64,000 bases of DNA. It comes from Saccharothrix sp. HUAS TT1. GTDB lineage: Bacteria; Actinomycetota; Actinomycetes; Mycobacteriales; Pseudonocardiaceae. A model generated the notes under the pieces. It did no database searches. It worked only from the letters and a program-made list of their open reading frames with translations, and was not told where the DNA came from. Numbering within the stretch: the first letter of the stretch is position 1; each line of letters begins with the position of its first letter. Position numbers and translations under genes: made by a program. Where the stretch lies: positions 5,146,001 to 5,210,000 of the forward strand of contig NZ_CP160453.1 in assembly GCF_040744945.1 (NCBI RefSeq), read 5' to 3'. Below are positions 55,329 to 64,000 of this stretch, in pieces.

Positions 55329-56372
55329 TCACGGTGGCGGCGCGGTGCTGGCGCGGACCACCAGTTCGGTGGTGAACATCAGGCGGCGCCGGGTGAGGGG
55401 CTTGCCCTGGCCGAGGGTGACGATCATGCCGGTGGCGGCGGCGGCCATGTCGCTGAGCGGCTGGTGGACGGTGGTCAGCGGCGGGATGGCCCACCGGCCG
55501 GTCGGCAGGTCGTCGAAGCCGACCACGCTCAGGTCGTGCGGGACGCGCAGCCCCGCCTCGTGCGCGGCGTGGTAGGCGCCGAGGGCTTGGGCGTCGTTGA
55601 AGGCGAAGACGGCAGTCGGCGGGGTGTCGAGCCGCAGCAGGTCGCGGCCGTGGGCGAGGCCGTCGACGAGATTGAAGTCGCCTTCGCGGATCAGCCGTGG
55701 GTCCACGGGGACGTTCGCGGCGTCCAGCGCGGCGCGGTAGCCGTCGAGGCGGGCGCGGCTGGACAGCGCGTGCGACGGGCCGGTGATGGCGGCGATGCGC
55801 CGGTGGCCGAGTTCGAGCAGGTGCCGGGTGGCGGACAGGCCACCGCTCCAGTTGTCGGCGCCCACCGAGGGGTAGTCGGGCTCCGGGACGCCGGTGGGGT
55901 CCACCAGGACGAACGGGATGCCGCGGGAGGCCAGTTGCTCCTGCTGGGCCGGTGTGGGGCCGGAGAACACGGTGATCACGCCGGCGGGCTTGCGGGTCAG
56001 GACGCCTTCGATCCAGCTGCGGCCAGGTGTGTGCCGGCCTTGCAGCTCGGTGAGCACGACGGCGAGTTCGTGCTCGCCCGCCACCCGCTCGACGCCCTTG
56101 ATCACCTCCATGGCGTAGGCGCCTTCGAGCTCGTGGAGCACGAGTTCGACCAGGGTGGCCCGGTTCGGCTTCTTCTGCCTGCGGTAACCGTGCTCTCGGA
56201 TCACCCCCTCCACCATGGCACGGGTCTCCGCCGCCACTTCCGCACGGCCGTTGACGACTTTGGACACCGTGGCCGTGGACACCCCGGCCAGCTCGGCGAT
56301 GCGGGCGATGGTCGCACCGCCGCGCCCGGCGGTGTCGGCGGTGTCGGTCGACGGGCGTTCAGCCGGCGTCAT
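55329..56372 (-). CDS. LacI-family transcriptional regulator of the xylanase gene
   Basis: The 347-aa protein has the N-terminal LacI HTH TIARIAELAGVSTATVSKVVNGRAEV (about 21-46) with the usual hinge helix, then a periplasmic-binding-like effector domain: PAGVITVFSGP, GIPFVLVDPTG, VGADNWSGGLSATRHLLELGHRRIAAITGP, TAVFAFNDAQALGAYHAAHEAGLRVPHDLSVVGFDDLP. It is divergent from a GH10 xylanase, and a palindrome lies in the shared gap, so it probably represses the xylanase until xylo-oligosaccharides bind. Confidence 0.92.
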   Translation of the reverse strand: MTPAERPSTDTADTAGRGGATIARIAELAGVSTATVSKVVNGRAEVAAETRAMVEGVIREHGYRRQKKPNRATLVELVLHELEGAYAMEVIKGVERVAGEHELAVVLTELQGRHTPGRSWIEGVLTRKPAGVITVFSGPTPAQQEQLASRGIPFVLVDPTGVPEPDYPSVGADNWSGGLSATRHLLELGHRRIAAITGPSHALSSRARLDGYRAALDAANVPVDPRLIREGDFNLVDGLAHGRDLLRLDTPPTAVFAFNDAQALGAYHAAHEAGLRVPHDLSVVGFDDLPTGRWAIPPLTTVHQPLSDMAAAATGMIVTLGQGKPLTRRRLMFTTELVVRASTAPPP

Positions 56373-56385
56373 GGCGGGATTCTAG

Positions 56386-58056
<1,671 letters not shown>

Positions 58057-58068
58057 CCTCCTTGATCC

Positions 58069-58106
58069 GGGTCTCGCGGAGCGGCCACCGCTGCTCCGCG
58101 AGACCC
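58069..58106 (+). terminator. Strong hairpin after the xylanase gene
   Basis: GGGTCTCGCGGAGC pairs perfectly with GCTCCGCGAGACCC (14 bp, 10-base loop), 12 bases after the stop. It may also serve the convergent - strand gene that ends at 58354, though that is 250 bp away. Confidence 0.85.
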
Positions 58107-58353
58107 CGAGGCCGAAGGTGCGGAGCGCGAGCCGCGCACGTGCCCGACGACTACCCCGGACCGGAGTGGGCAGGAGTCGGATCCGCTTCGCTTCGTGCTC
58201 GTTCGTGGTGGGGCCGCGCGAACGGCGCGCGTGTCCGAAGTGGAGCAGGATGGCCTGCCGATCACCGGGTGGTCCTCGCCCCGGCGAGGGCACGGCCACC
58301 ACAGCGGTGGATCGACCTCGCCACGGCGCGACGCCGCGCGACGCCGGCACGGG

Positions 58354-59544
58354 TCATGGTCTGGGCGCCGGCCAGCCGGTGTAGCCCTCGGCCAGGTGGG
58401 TCGACGCGGGGACGGAGGTGATCAGCGAGGCGAGTTCGGCCTGCTGGCGGCGGACGTCGAAGGGGGTGGAGCGGGGGAGGGTGTGGAGCATGGTGGTCAT
58501 CCAGTAGGAGAAGTGCTGGGCCTTCCAGACGCGGGCGAGGGCGCGGGGACCGTAGGAGTCGAGGGCGGTCGGGTCGTTCTTGCGGATGGTGCGGATGAGC
58601 GCGTCGGCGAGGACGCCGGCGTCGGCGAGGGCGAGGTTCAGGCCCTTGGCGCCGGTCGGGGGCACGGTGTGGGCGGCGTCGCCGGCCAGCAGGATGCGGT
58701 TGTGCCGCATCGGTTCGGCGACGAAGCTGCGGAACCGCAGGACGGCCTTGTCGATGATGGGGCCTTCCCGGAGGGTGAAGCCGTCGGAGCCCGCGACGCG
58801 GGTTTGCAACTCCTCCCAGACACGGTCGTCGGACCAGCCGTTCGGGTCTTCTTCGGGGTCGCACTGGAAGTACATGCGTTGCAGCGCGTCGCTGCGCTGG
58901 CTGATCAGGGCGAAGCCGCGCGGCGAGTGGGCGTAGACCAGTTCCGGCGCGCTCTTGGGTGCTTCGGTGAGGATGCCGAACCAGGCGAAGGGGTATTCGC
59001 GGAAGTAGTGGGTGCGGGAGTCCTGGGGAATGCGGGTGCGGCAGATGGACCGGGAGCCGTCGGCTCCGACGAGGTAGTCGCAGCGCACCTCGTGCTCGGC
59101 GCCGGTGGCGTCGCGGTAGGCGATGCCCGGGGTGTCGCCGGTGGCGTCGAGGATCGCGGTCCCGGAGACTCCGTAGCGGACGTCGCCGCCGTCGCGGGCG
59201 CGGGCGTCGGCGAGATCGGCGAACACCTCGGTCTGGGGGTAGAGCCAGGAGTGCTCGCCGACCAGCTCGGTGAAGTCGACGCGGTGGCTCTCCCCGGCGA
59301 AACGCAGCTCGATGCCGGCGTGGGCGACCCCCTCGCGGTGGACGCGATCGCTGACGCCGGAGTCGACGAGCAGGCGGACGCTGTCGGCTTCGAGGATGCC
59401 CGCGCGGACGGTGCCCTCGATCTCGGCGCGGGTCCGGTCATCGACCACCACGGAGTCGATGCCGTCGAGGTGCAGCAGGTGGGAGGCCATGAGCCCCGCG
59501 GGGCCGCCGCCCACGATTCCGACGGTGGTGCGGGTGGTCGTCAC
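58354..59544 (-). CDS. pobA: 4-Hydroxybenzoate 3-monooxygenase
   Basis: The 396-aa flavoprotein hydroxylase makes protocatechuate from 4-hydroxybenzoate. It has VGIVGGGPAGLMASHLLHLDG (FAD fold), VRAGILEADSVRLL as in PobA, DYLVGADGSRSICR (NADPH/FAD motif) and the long FAD motif LLAGDAAHTVPPTGAKGLNLALADAG. Length equals the family norm. It is the last gene of the - strand run. Ring-cleavage genes (pca) are not in the window. Confidence 0.93.
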   Translation of the reverse strand: MTTTRTTVGIVGGGPAGLMASHLLHLDGIDSVVVDDRTRAEIEGTVRAGILEADSVRLLVDSGVSDRVHREGVAHAGIELRFAGESHRVDFTELVGEHSWLYPQTEVFADLADARARDGGDVRYGVSGTAILDATGDTPGIAYRDATGAEHEVRCDYLVGADGSRSICRTRIPQDSRTHYFREYPFAWFGILTEAPKSAPELVYAHSPRGFALISQRSDALQRMYFQCDPEEDPNGWSDDRVWEELQTRVAGSDGFTLREGPIIDKAVLRFRSFVAEPMRHNRILLAGDAAHTVPPTGAKGLNLALADAGVLADALIRTIRKNDPTALDSYGPRALARVWKAQHFSYWMTTMLHTLPRSTPFDVRRQQAELASLITSVPASTHLAEGYTGWPAPRP

Positions 59545-59671
59545 GCGCTCGGCTCCTTGCCGTTGATCAGGGGTGTCGAGGAGGTGCGCAGCCGGTCGGA
59601 GTCGGTACGGGTGAGACGTGACCGCGCCTCGCGGACGGTGGACGGTGGACGTGCTCGTGCCGGAGCGGCCG

Positions 59672-61012
59672 TCAGGCTCGGGCGGCTCCGCCCCTCGCCG
59701 CCGGGGACGGCGGTGGGGGGACGGCGGTGAGGTTCGCGTGGCGCGTCTCCGGCACCCGCAGCACGGCGAGGAGGCTGATCAGGCACACGACCGCCAGGTA
59801 GAGCGCGACGGACATCGAGGTGCCGGTCCGGGCGTACAGGGCCGTGGCGACCAGCGGCGCGACGGAGCCACCGATGATGGTGCTGATCTGGTAGCCCAGC
59901 GACGCGCCGCTGTAGCGCACCCGGGTCGGGAACAGCTCCGCCGCGATCGCGGCCTGTGGCCCGTACATGGCGGACAAGAAGATCACCGCCCCGGTGATGC
60001 CGATCAGGCCCAGCGCCGCGTTGCGGGTGTCCATCAGCAGGAACATCGGCGCCACCCACAGCAGGGACAGCACGGCCCCGGCCACGAACACCCGGCGGCG
60101 GCCCAAGCGGTCGGACAGGGACGACAGCAGTGGGATCGCCGCCAGTTGCACCACGCTCGCCGACAGCACCAGCAGCAGCACCGTGGTGCGCTCCATCCTC
60201 AGCGGACCGGTGGCGTACGACAGGACGTAGACGACCGTGATGTAGCCGATGGTGTTGGCCGCCGTGAACGCCAGACCGACCAGCACCACGCGCCGCCAGT
60301 GGCCGCGCAGCAGTTCCACCAGGGGCATCCGCGCGTCCTCCTGCCGCCGCTTGGCCTCCAGGAACACCGGCGCCTCGGCGATCCTGATCCGCGCGTAGAG
60401 CCCGACCGCGATCAGCACGGCGCTCAGCAGGAACGGCACCCGCCAGCCCCACGCCAGGAACTGCTCGCGCGTCAGCGCCGAGTTCAGCGACAGGAACACC
60501 AGGTTGGACAGGATGACGCCGGCGGGCACGCCCATCTGCGGGAAGCTGCCGTAGAAGCCGCGCCTGGCCCGCGGCGCGTGCTCCACGGCGACCAGGACCG
60601 CGCCGCCCCACTCGCCGCCGACACCGAGACCCTGCACGAACCGCAGCGCGACCAGCAGGATCGGCGCCCACACCCCGATCGAGTCGTAGGTGGGCAGCAG
60701 CCCGATGAGGATCGTCGCACCACCCATGATCATCAGGGAGGCGACCAGCATGGACTTGCGGCCGACGCGGTCGCCGAAGTGACCCATCAGCACACCGCCC
60801 AGGGGACGGGCCAGGAAGCCGATCGCGAAGGTCGACAAGGATGCCAAGGTGCCCGCCGTCGGGGACAACCGGGGGAAGAACAGCGCGCCGAACACCAGCG
60901 CGGTGGCATTGGCGTAGATGAAGAAGTCGTACCACTCGATGGCGGTGCCGATGAAGCTCGTGCCCGCGATGCGGGTCATGGAGTGCTGTTCGGCCTTCGG
61001 CGTCGTTGCCAT
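59672..61012 (-). CDS. MFS transporter of the metabolite:H+ symporter (MHS/ShiA-like) family
   Basis: The 446-aa, 12-TM protein has GTAIEWYDFFIYANATALVFGALFFP at the N-terminus, GFLARPLGGVLMGHFGDRVGRK (motif A), RFVQGLGVGGEWGGAVLVAVEHAP and SLSDRLGRRRVFVAGA, all MHS-type. The family imports organic acids such as shikimate or aromatic acids. Next to pobA it probably imports 4-hydroxybenzoate or a related acid. It is separated from pobA by 127 bp containing a GGACGGT direct repeat (about 59633-59651). Confidence 0.9.
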   Translation of the reverse strand: MATTPKAEQHSMTRIAGTSFIGTAIEWYDFFIYANATALVFGALFFPRLSPTAGTLASLSTFAIGFLARPLGGVLMGHFGDRVGRKSMLVASLMIMGGATILIGLLPTYDSIGVWAPILLVALRFVQGLGVGGEWGGAVLVAVEHAPRARRGFYGSFPQMGVPAGVILSNLVFLSLNSALTREQFLAWGWRVPFLLSAVLIAVGLYARIRIAEAPVFLEAKRRQEDARMPLVELLRGHWRRVVLVGLAFTAANTIGYITVVYVLSYATGPLRMERTTVLLLVLSASVVQLAAIPLLSSLSDRLGRRRVFVAGAVLSLLWVAPMFLLMDTRNAALGLIGITGAVIFLSAMYGPQAAIAAELFPTRVRYSGASLGYQISTIIGGSVAPLVATALYARTGTSMSVALYLAVVCLISLLAVLRVPETRHANLTAVPPPPSPAARGGAARA

Positions 61013-61070
61013 GGGTTACCTCCGACGAGGCGGGAGGGGGCGGTCGCACCCGGTGTGCCGACCGCGACAG

Positions 61071-61085
61071 CCGGGGAATCCCCGG
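61071..61085 (-). terminator. Small GC hairpin downstream of the ligase-MaoC gene
   Basis: CCGGGG-AAT-CCCCGG is a perfect 6-bp stem with a 3-base loop in the 103-bp gap between the ligase-MaoC gene and the MFS gene. It could end or attenuate the upstream transcript. Confidence 0.45.
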
Positions 61086-61115
61086 TTCATCCGGCGGAGC
61101 GCTGAGCCACGCGGG

Positions 61116-63116
61116 TCAGGCGTAGTGCCGCAGCACGGCTTGGGCGACGCAGGCGGGCTTGTCGCCGCCGTCGAGTTCCACGGTGAAGTCCACCACCATC
61201 TCGACACCTCCCTCGACCTCGTTCACCGACTCCACGGCGGCGTGGAGCCGGATCTTCGCGCCGACGGGGACCGGTGCGGGGAAGCGGACCTTGTTCAACC
61301 CGTAGTTCACGCTCATGCTCACGCCGTCGATCGTGAGCAGTTCCCCGAACAGCGGCAGCACCAGCGACAGCGTGAGGTGGCCGTGCGCGACCGTGCCGCC
61401 GAACGGCCCGTTCGCCGCGCGCTCCACGTCCACGTGTATCCACTGGTGATCACCCGTGGCGTCGGCGAACAGGTTCACCGCTCCCTGAGCCACCTCGTGC
61501 CACTCGGTGTGCCCCAGATCGGCGCCCGCCAACGCCGCCAACCCGTCGAGTCCTTCCGCGGTCACTCCCATGCCACTGCCTTCCCGTGAAGGTCGGGCCG
61601 CACCGTAACGGGCGCGGACGAGTTTCTTCAGCAGCTTCCCGGCGCCGCTGTGCGGCAGTTCCTCCGCGAAGACCACGGACTTCGGGACTTTGTACCTGGC
61701 GAGCTTGTCGCGCAGGAATTCCAGGACTTCCACCTCGGTCGGGGACGCGCCCGGCCTGGGGATCACGACGGCCCGGCCCACCTCGCCCCACTTCGGGTCG
61801 GGCACGCCGATGACGCTGCACTGGGCGATGTCCGGGTGCTCGTTGAGCAGGCTCTCGACCTCGGTCGGGTAGACGTTCTCCCCGCCGGAGATGATCACGT
61901 CCTTCACCCGGTCGACGACGGTGACGTAGCCGTCGGGGTCCGAGGTGGCGATGTCCCCGGAGCGGAACCGGCCGTCGGCGTCGAAGGACTGCGCGGTCTC
62001 CTCCGGTCGTTGCCAGTAGCCGCGCATCACGTTCGGCCCGGAGACGACGATCTCCCCCTTCTCGCCGGGCCCGACCTCGGCGCCATCCGGTCGGACGACC
62101 CGCACGTCGGTGAAGAAGTGCGGGACGCCGGCCGAGCCGGCCTTGGCGACGCTCATCCCCCCGGGCAGGCACAGGGCGCCGGGCGAGGTCTCGGTCATGC
62201 CGTAGCCCTGGCTGAAGGTGAGGCCCCGTTCCTGGTAGACGCGGATCAGCGCCTCGGGCACCGGTGCGCCGCCGCAGTGGACCAGCCGCAGGCCGGACAG
62301 GTCCGCGTCCGCCCAGCGCGGGCTCGCGGCCATCGCCTGGTACATGGTCGGCACGCCGAACACGTGCGTGACCCGCTGCCGCTCGATCGCCTGGAGCACC
62401 AGGTCCGGGTCGAACCGCGGCATGAGGATCACCGTGCCGCCCTTGATCAGGGTGGGCAGGCAGGTCATGTTCAGCCCGGCGGTGTGGAACAGCGGCGCCA
62501 CCACCAGCGCGACCTCGTGCGTGGTGAAGTCCATGTCGACCAGGACGTTGACGGTGTTCCAGGTGATGTTGCCGTGGGTGAGCACCGCGCCCTTGGGCCG
62601 GCCCGTCGTGCCGGACGTGTACATGATCATGCAGAGGTCGTCGAGACCGATGTCCTCGTCCAGCGGCTCCGGCCGTTCACCCGAGAGCAGGTCCTCGTAG
62701 CCGGGCTCGTGGGCCGGTGGTCCGGCGAGGGCGATCACGCGGACGTCCCGGACCTCCTCACGGATCGCGCCCACCAGGTCGGCGTGCTCCGGTGCGTGGA
62801 CGAGCACGGTGCTGCCCGAGTCGGTGAGGGCGTGCACCGCTTCCGGCGGGGCGAGGCGTGTGTTCAGCGGCACGAACACCGCTCCCAGGGTCCCGGCGGC
62901 GAAGAACGTTTCGAGGAACGCCGGGTGGTTGGGCCCCAGGTAGGCGACCCGGTGCCCTTTCCGCACCCCGAACCGCCGCAGGGCGTGGGCCAGTCGTAGC
63001 ACCCGGTCGTGCAGCTGCCGGTAGGTCCACTCGCGGCCTTCGTGCGCGATCGCGACCTTGTCCGGTGTCCTCCGGGCCCGTCGCGCGGGCCACGAGCCGA
63101 TGCCCTGGTCGCGCAT
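61116..63116 (-). CDS. Acyl-CoA ligase fused in frame to a MaoC-like dehydratase
   Basis: One uninterrupted 666-aa frame. Residues 1-515 form a class I acyl-adenylate/CoA ligase: MYTSGTTGRPKGAVLTHGN (P-loop), GYGMTETSP, RFRSGDIATSDPDGY, DRVKDVIISGGENVYPTEVE and the C-terminal Lys in SGAGKLLKKLVR. Residues 516-666 are a hotdog MaoC/R-specific hydratase: FADATGDHQWIHVD and GPFGGTVAHGHLTLSL. The two are normally separate genes. An ATG at 61571 with GGAAGG 7 bases upstream marks the start of the MaoC part, so it may also be made as a separate protein. ATG at 63116 starts the ligase two bases after the amidohydrolase stop. It probably activates an aromatic or branched acid and hydrates the enoyl-CoA. 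Confidence 0.85.
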   Translation of the reverse strand: MRDQGIGSWPARRARRTPDKVAIAHEGREWTYRQLHDRVLRLAHALRRFGVRKGHRVAYLGPNHPAFLETFFAAGTLGAVFVPLNTRLAPPEAVHALTDSGSTVLVHAPEHADLVGAIREEVRDVRVIALAGPPAHEPGYEDLLSGERPEPLDEDIGLDDLCMIMYTSGTTGRPKGAVLTHGNITWNTVNVLVDMDFTTHEVALVVAPLFHTAGLNMTCLPTLIKGGTVILMPRFDPDLVLQAIERQRVTHVFGVPTMYQAMAASPRWADADLSGLRLVHCGGAPVPEALIRVYQERGLTFSQGYGMTETSPGALCLPGGMSVAKAGSAGVPHFFTDVRVVRPDGAEVGPGEKGEIVVSGPNVMRGYWQRPEETAQSFDADGRFRSGDIATSDPDGYVTVVDRVKDVIISGGENVYPTEVESLLNEHPDIAQCSVIGVPDPKWGEVGRAVVIPRPGASPTEVEVLEFLRDKLARYKVPKSVVFAEELPHSGAGKLLKKLVRARYGAARPSREGSGMGVTAEGLDGLAALAGADLGHTEWHEVAQGAVNLFADATGDHQWIHVDVERAANGPFGGTVAHGHLTLSLVLPLFGELLTIDGVSMSVNYGLNKVRFPAPVPVGAKIRLHAAVESVNEVEGGVEMVVDFTVELDGGDKPACVAQAVLRHYA

Positions 63117-63118
63117 GG

Positions 63119-63991
63119 CTAGTCCTTCACCAGGCCCAGCAGGCGGGCGGCGTTGTCCTTCAGCACCTTGGGGCGGACCTCGGGCTTGATGTCGAGCCGC
63201 GCGAAGTCCGCGAGCCACCGGTCGGGTGTGATGACCGGGTAGTCGGAGCCGAACAGCACCTTGTCCCGCAACAGGGTGTTCGCATAGCGGACCAGTTGCG
63301 GCGGGAAGTACTTCGGCGACCAGCCGGACAGGTCGATGTGGACGTTCGGCTTGTGCGTGGCGATCGCCAGCGCCTCGTCCTGCCACGGGAACGACGGGTG
63401 CGCCAGGATGATCCGCAGGTCCGGGAAGTCGACGGCCACGTCGTCGACGAGCATCGGGTCGGAGTAGCGCAACCGGATGCCGCCACCACCCGGCACGCCT
63501 GCCCCGATGCCGGTCTGCCCGGTGTGGAACAGCGCGGGCACGCCCAACTCCTGGATCGCCTCGTAGAGCGGGTACGCCATGCGGTCGTCGGGCGCGAAGC
63601 CCTGCAGGCTGGGGTGGAACTTGAAGCCCCGGACCCCGTGCTCCTCGACCAACCGCCGGGCCGCGCGGACGCCCGCCTGCCCGCGCCACGGGTCGACGGA
63701 GGCGAAGGGGATCAGGACGTCGGCGTGCTCGGCGCACGCCGAGGCGACCTCTTCGTTGGAGATCGGCGGGTGGCCGGTGGCGTGCTCGGCGTCCACGGTG
63801 AAGACGACGGCGACCATGCGCCGTTCCCGGTAGTGCGCCGCCATGTCGGGGATCGAGGGTTGGCGGTGGCCCTGCGCCTTGAAGTACTCCTTCGACGCCG
63901 CGAGCAGTTCGGGCGGCAGTGAGCTGTGCCCGCTCGCGGAGATTTCGGCGTGGGTGTGCACGTCGATGGCGACCACGTCGTCGAGGTCCAC
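63119..63991 (-). CDS. Amidohydrolase-family protein (ACMSD/gamma-resorcylate decarboxylase-like), start near window edge
   Basis: A TIM-barrel metalloenzyme of at least 290 aa. It shows VAIDVHTHAE (HxH metal site), GVRGFKFHPSLQGFAPDD, VPALFHTGQTG (His), RIILAHPSFPWQDE (His) and VLFGSDYPVITPDRW (catalytic Asp). This is the amidohydrolase_2 pattern, which includes decarboxylases of aromatic acids as well as hydrolases. GTG at 63991 gives a reasonable start, but the frame stays open to the window end, so a start beyond 64000 is possible. It is the first visible gene of the - strand run with the ligase-MaoC protein. Confidence 0.85.
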   Translation of the reverse strand: MDLDDVVAIDVHTHAEISASGHSSLPPELLAASKEYFKAQGHRQPSIPDMAAHYRERRMVAVVFTVDAEHATGHPPISNEEVASACAEHADVLIPFASVDPWRGQAGVRAARRLVEEHGVRGFKFHPSLQGFAPDDRMAYPLYEAIQELGVPALFHTGQTGIGAGVPGGGGIRLRYSDPMLVDDVAVDFPDLRIILAHPSFPWQDEALAIATHKPNVHIDLSGWSPKYFPPQLVRYANTLLRDKVLFGSDYPVITPDRWLADFARLDIKPEVRPKVLKDNAARLLGLVKD

Positions 63992-64000
63992 GGCGTCACC

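Overview
The window is very GC-rich DNA (about 73%), with frequent GTG/TTG starts and many GTGA/ATGA stop-start overlaps. It reads as an actinomycete chromosome. A single-chain multidomain acyl-CoA carboxylase, a modular PKS and several secondary-metabolism islands suggest a Pseudonocardiales-type organism (Saccharothrix, Actinosynnema, Lentzea or Saccharopolyspora relatives). That taxonomic guess is inference; there is no rRNA or tRNA gene here to test it.

Region 1 (1-19.7 kb, + strand) is the 3' part of a polyketide cluster. It holds the end of a modular PKS (A-type KR, ACP, TE), a crotonyl-CoA carboxylase/reductase, three cytochromes P450 with two ferredoxins, an SGNH hydrolase, a type II thioesterase and an MFS exporter. 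Between them lies a compact PUFA-synthase-like pair: a KS-AT-ACP-KR-DH protein and a PfaD-type enoyl reductase. The most interesting hypothesis is that the PfaA/PfaD-like pair makes an alkyl or alkenyl chain. The carboxylase/reductase, which has Gly where ethylmalonyl-type enzymes have Phe in the SHFA motif, could turn this into an unusual extender unit for the modular PKS. A 24-bp-stem terminator closes the region against the convergent carboxylase.

Region 2 (19.7-28.2 kb) holds a 1804-aa BC-BCCP-central-CT carboxylase on the - strand. After it come two gene remnants facing each other across a breakpoint near 26,210 (a secreted beta-rich protein and a PLP-dependent decarboxylase, both without their 5' ends). 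A secreted HAF-repeat protein follows.

Region 3 (28.7-43.3 kb) is an organosulfur-scavenging block. A 26-codon leader peptide ending in Cys-Cys precedes an SfnG-type monooxygenase, two DszC/SfnB-like flavoenzymes, an FMN reductase and an SsuD-type monooxygenase. An orphan IS3-type OrfA and an OsmC-family protein follow. A divergent pair comes next: a complete peptide/nickel-type ABC importer (- strand) and a signal-less NMT1/THI5-like protein (+ strand). A DHA2-type MFS transporter ends the block.

Region 4 (43.6-52.6 kb) has a secreted LasA-type M23 peptidase and then a tight seven-gene unit: a GcvT-like folate protein, a sarcosine/N-methyltryptophan-oxidase-like flavoenzyme, an aldo/keto reductase, a small unknown protein, a TobZ/CmcH-type carbamoyltransferase, a methyltransferase and an MFS exporter. 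It looks like an undescribed small-molecule pathway.

Region 5 (52.7-58.1 kb) has a YtrA-type GntR/ABC-2 operon with a clear operator, then a LacI regulator divergent from a GH10-CBM2 xylanase with a palindromic operator between them. Region 6 (58.3-64 kb, - strand) is an aromatic/acyl catabolic run: 4-hydroxybenzoate hydroxylase, MHS-type transporter, an acyl-CoA ligase fused in frame to a MaoC dehydratase, and an amidohydrolase at the window edge.
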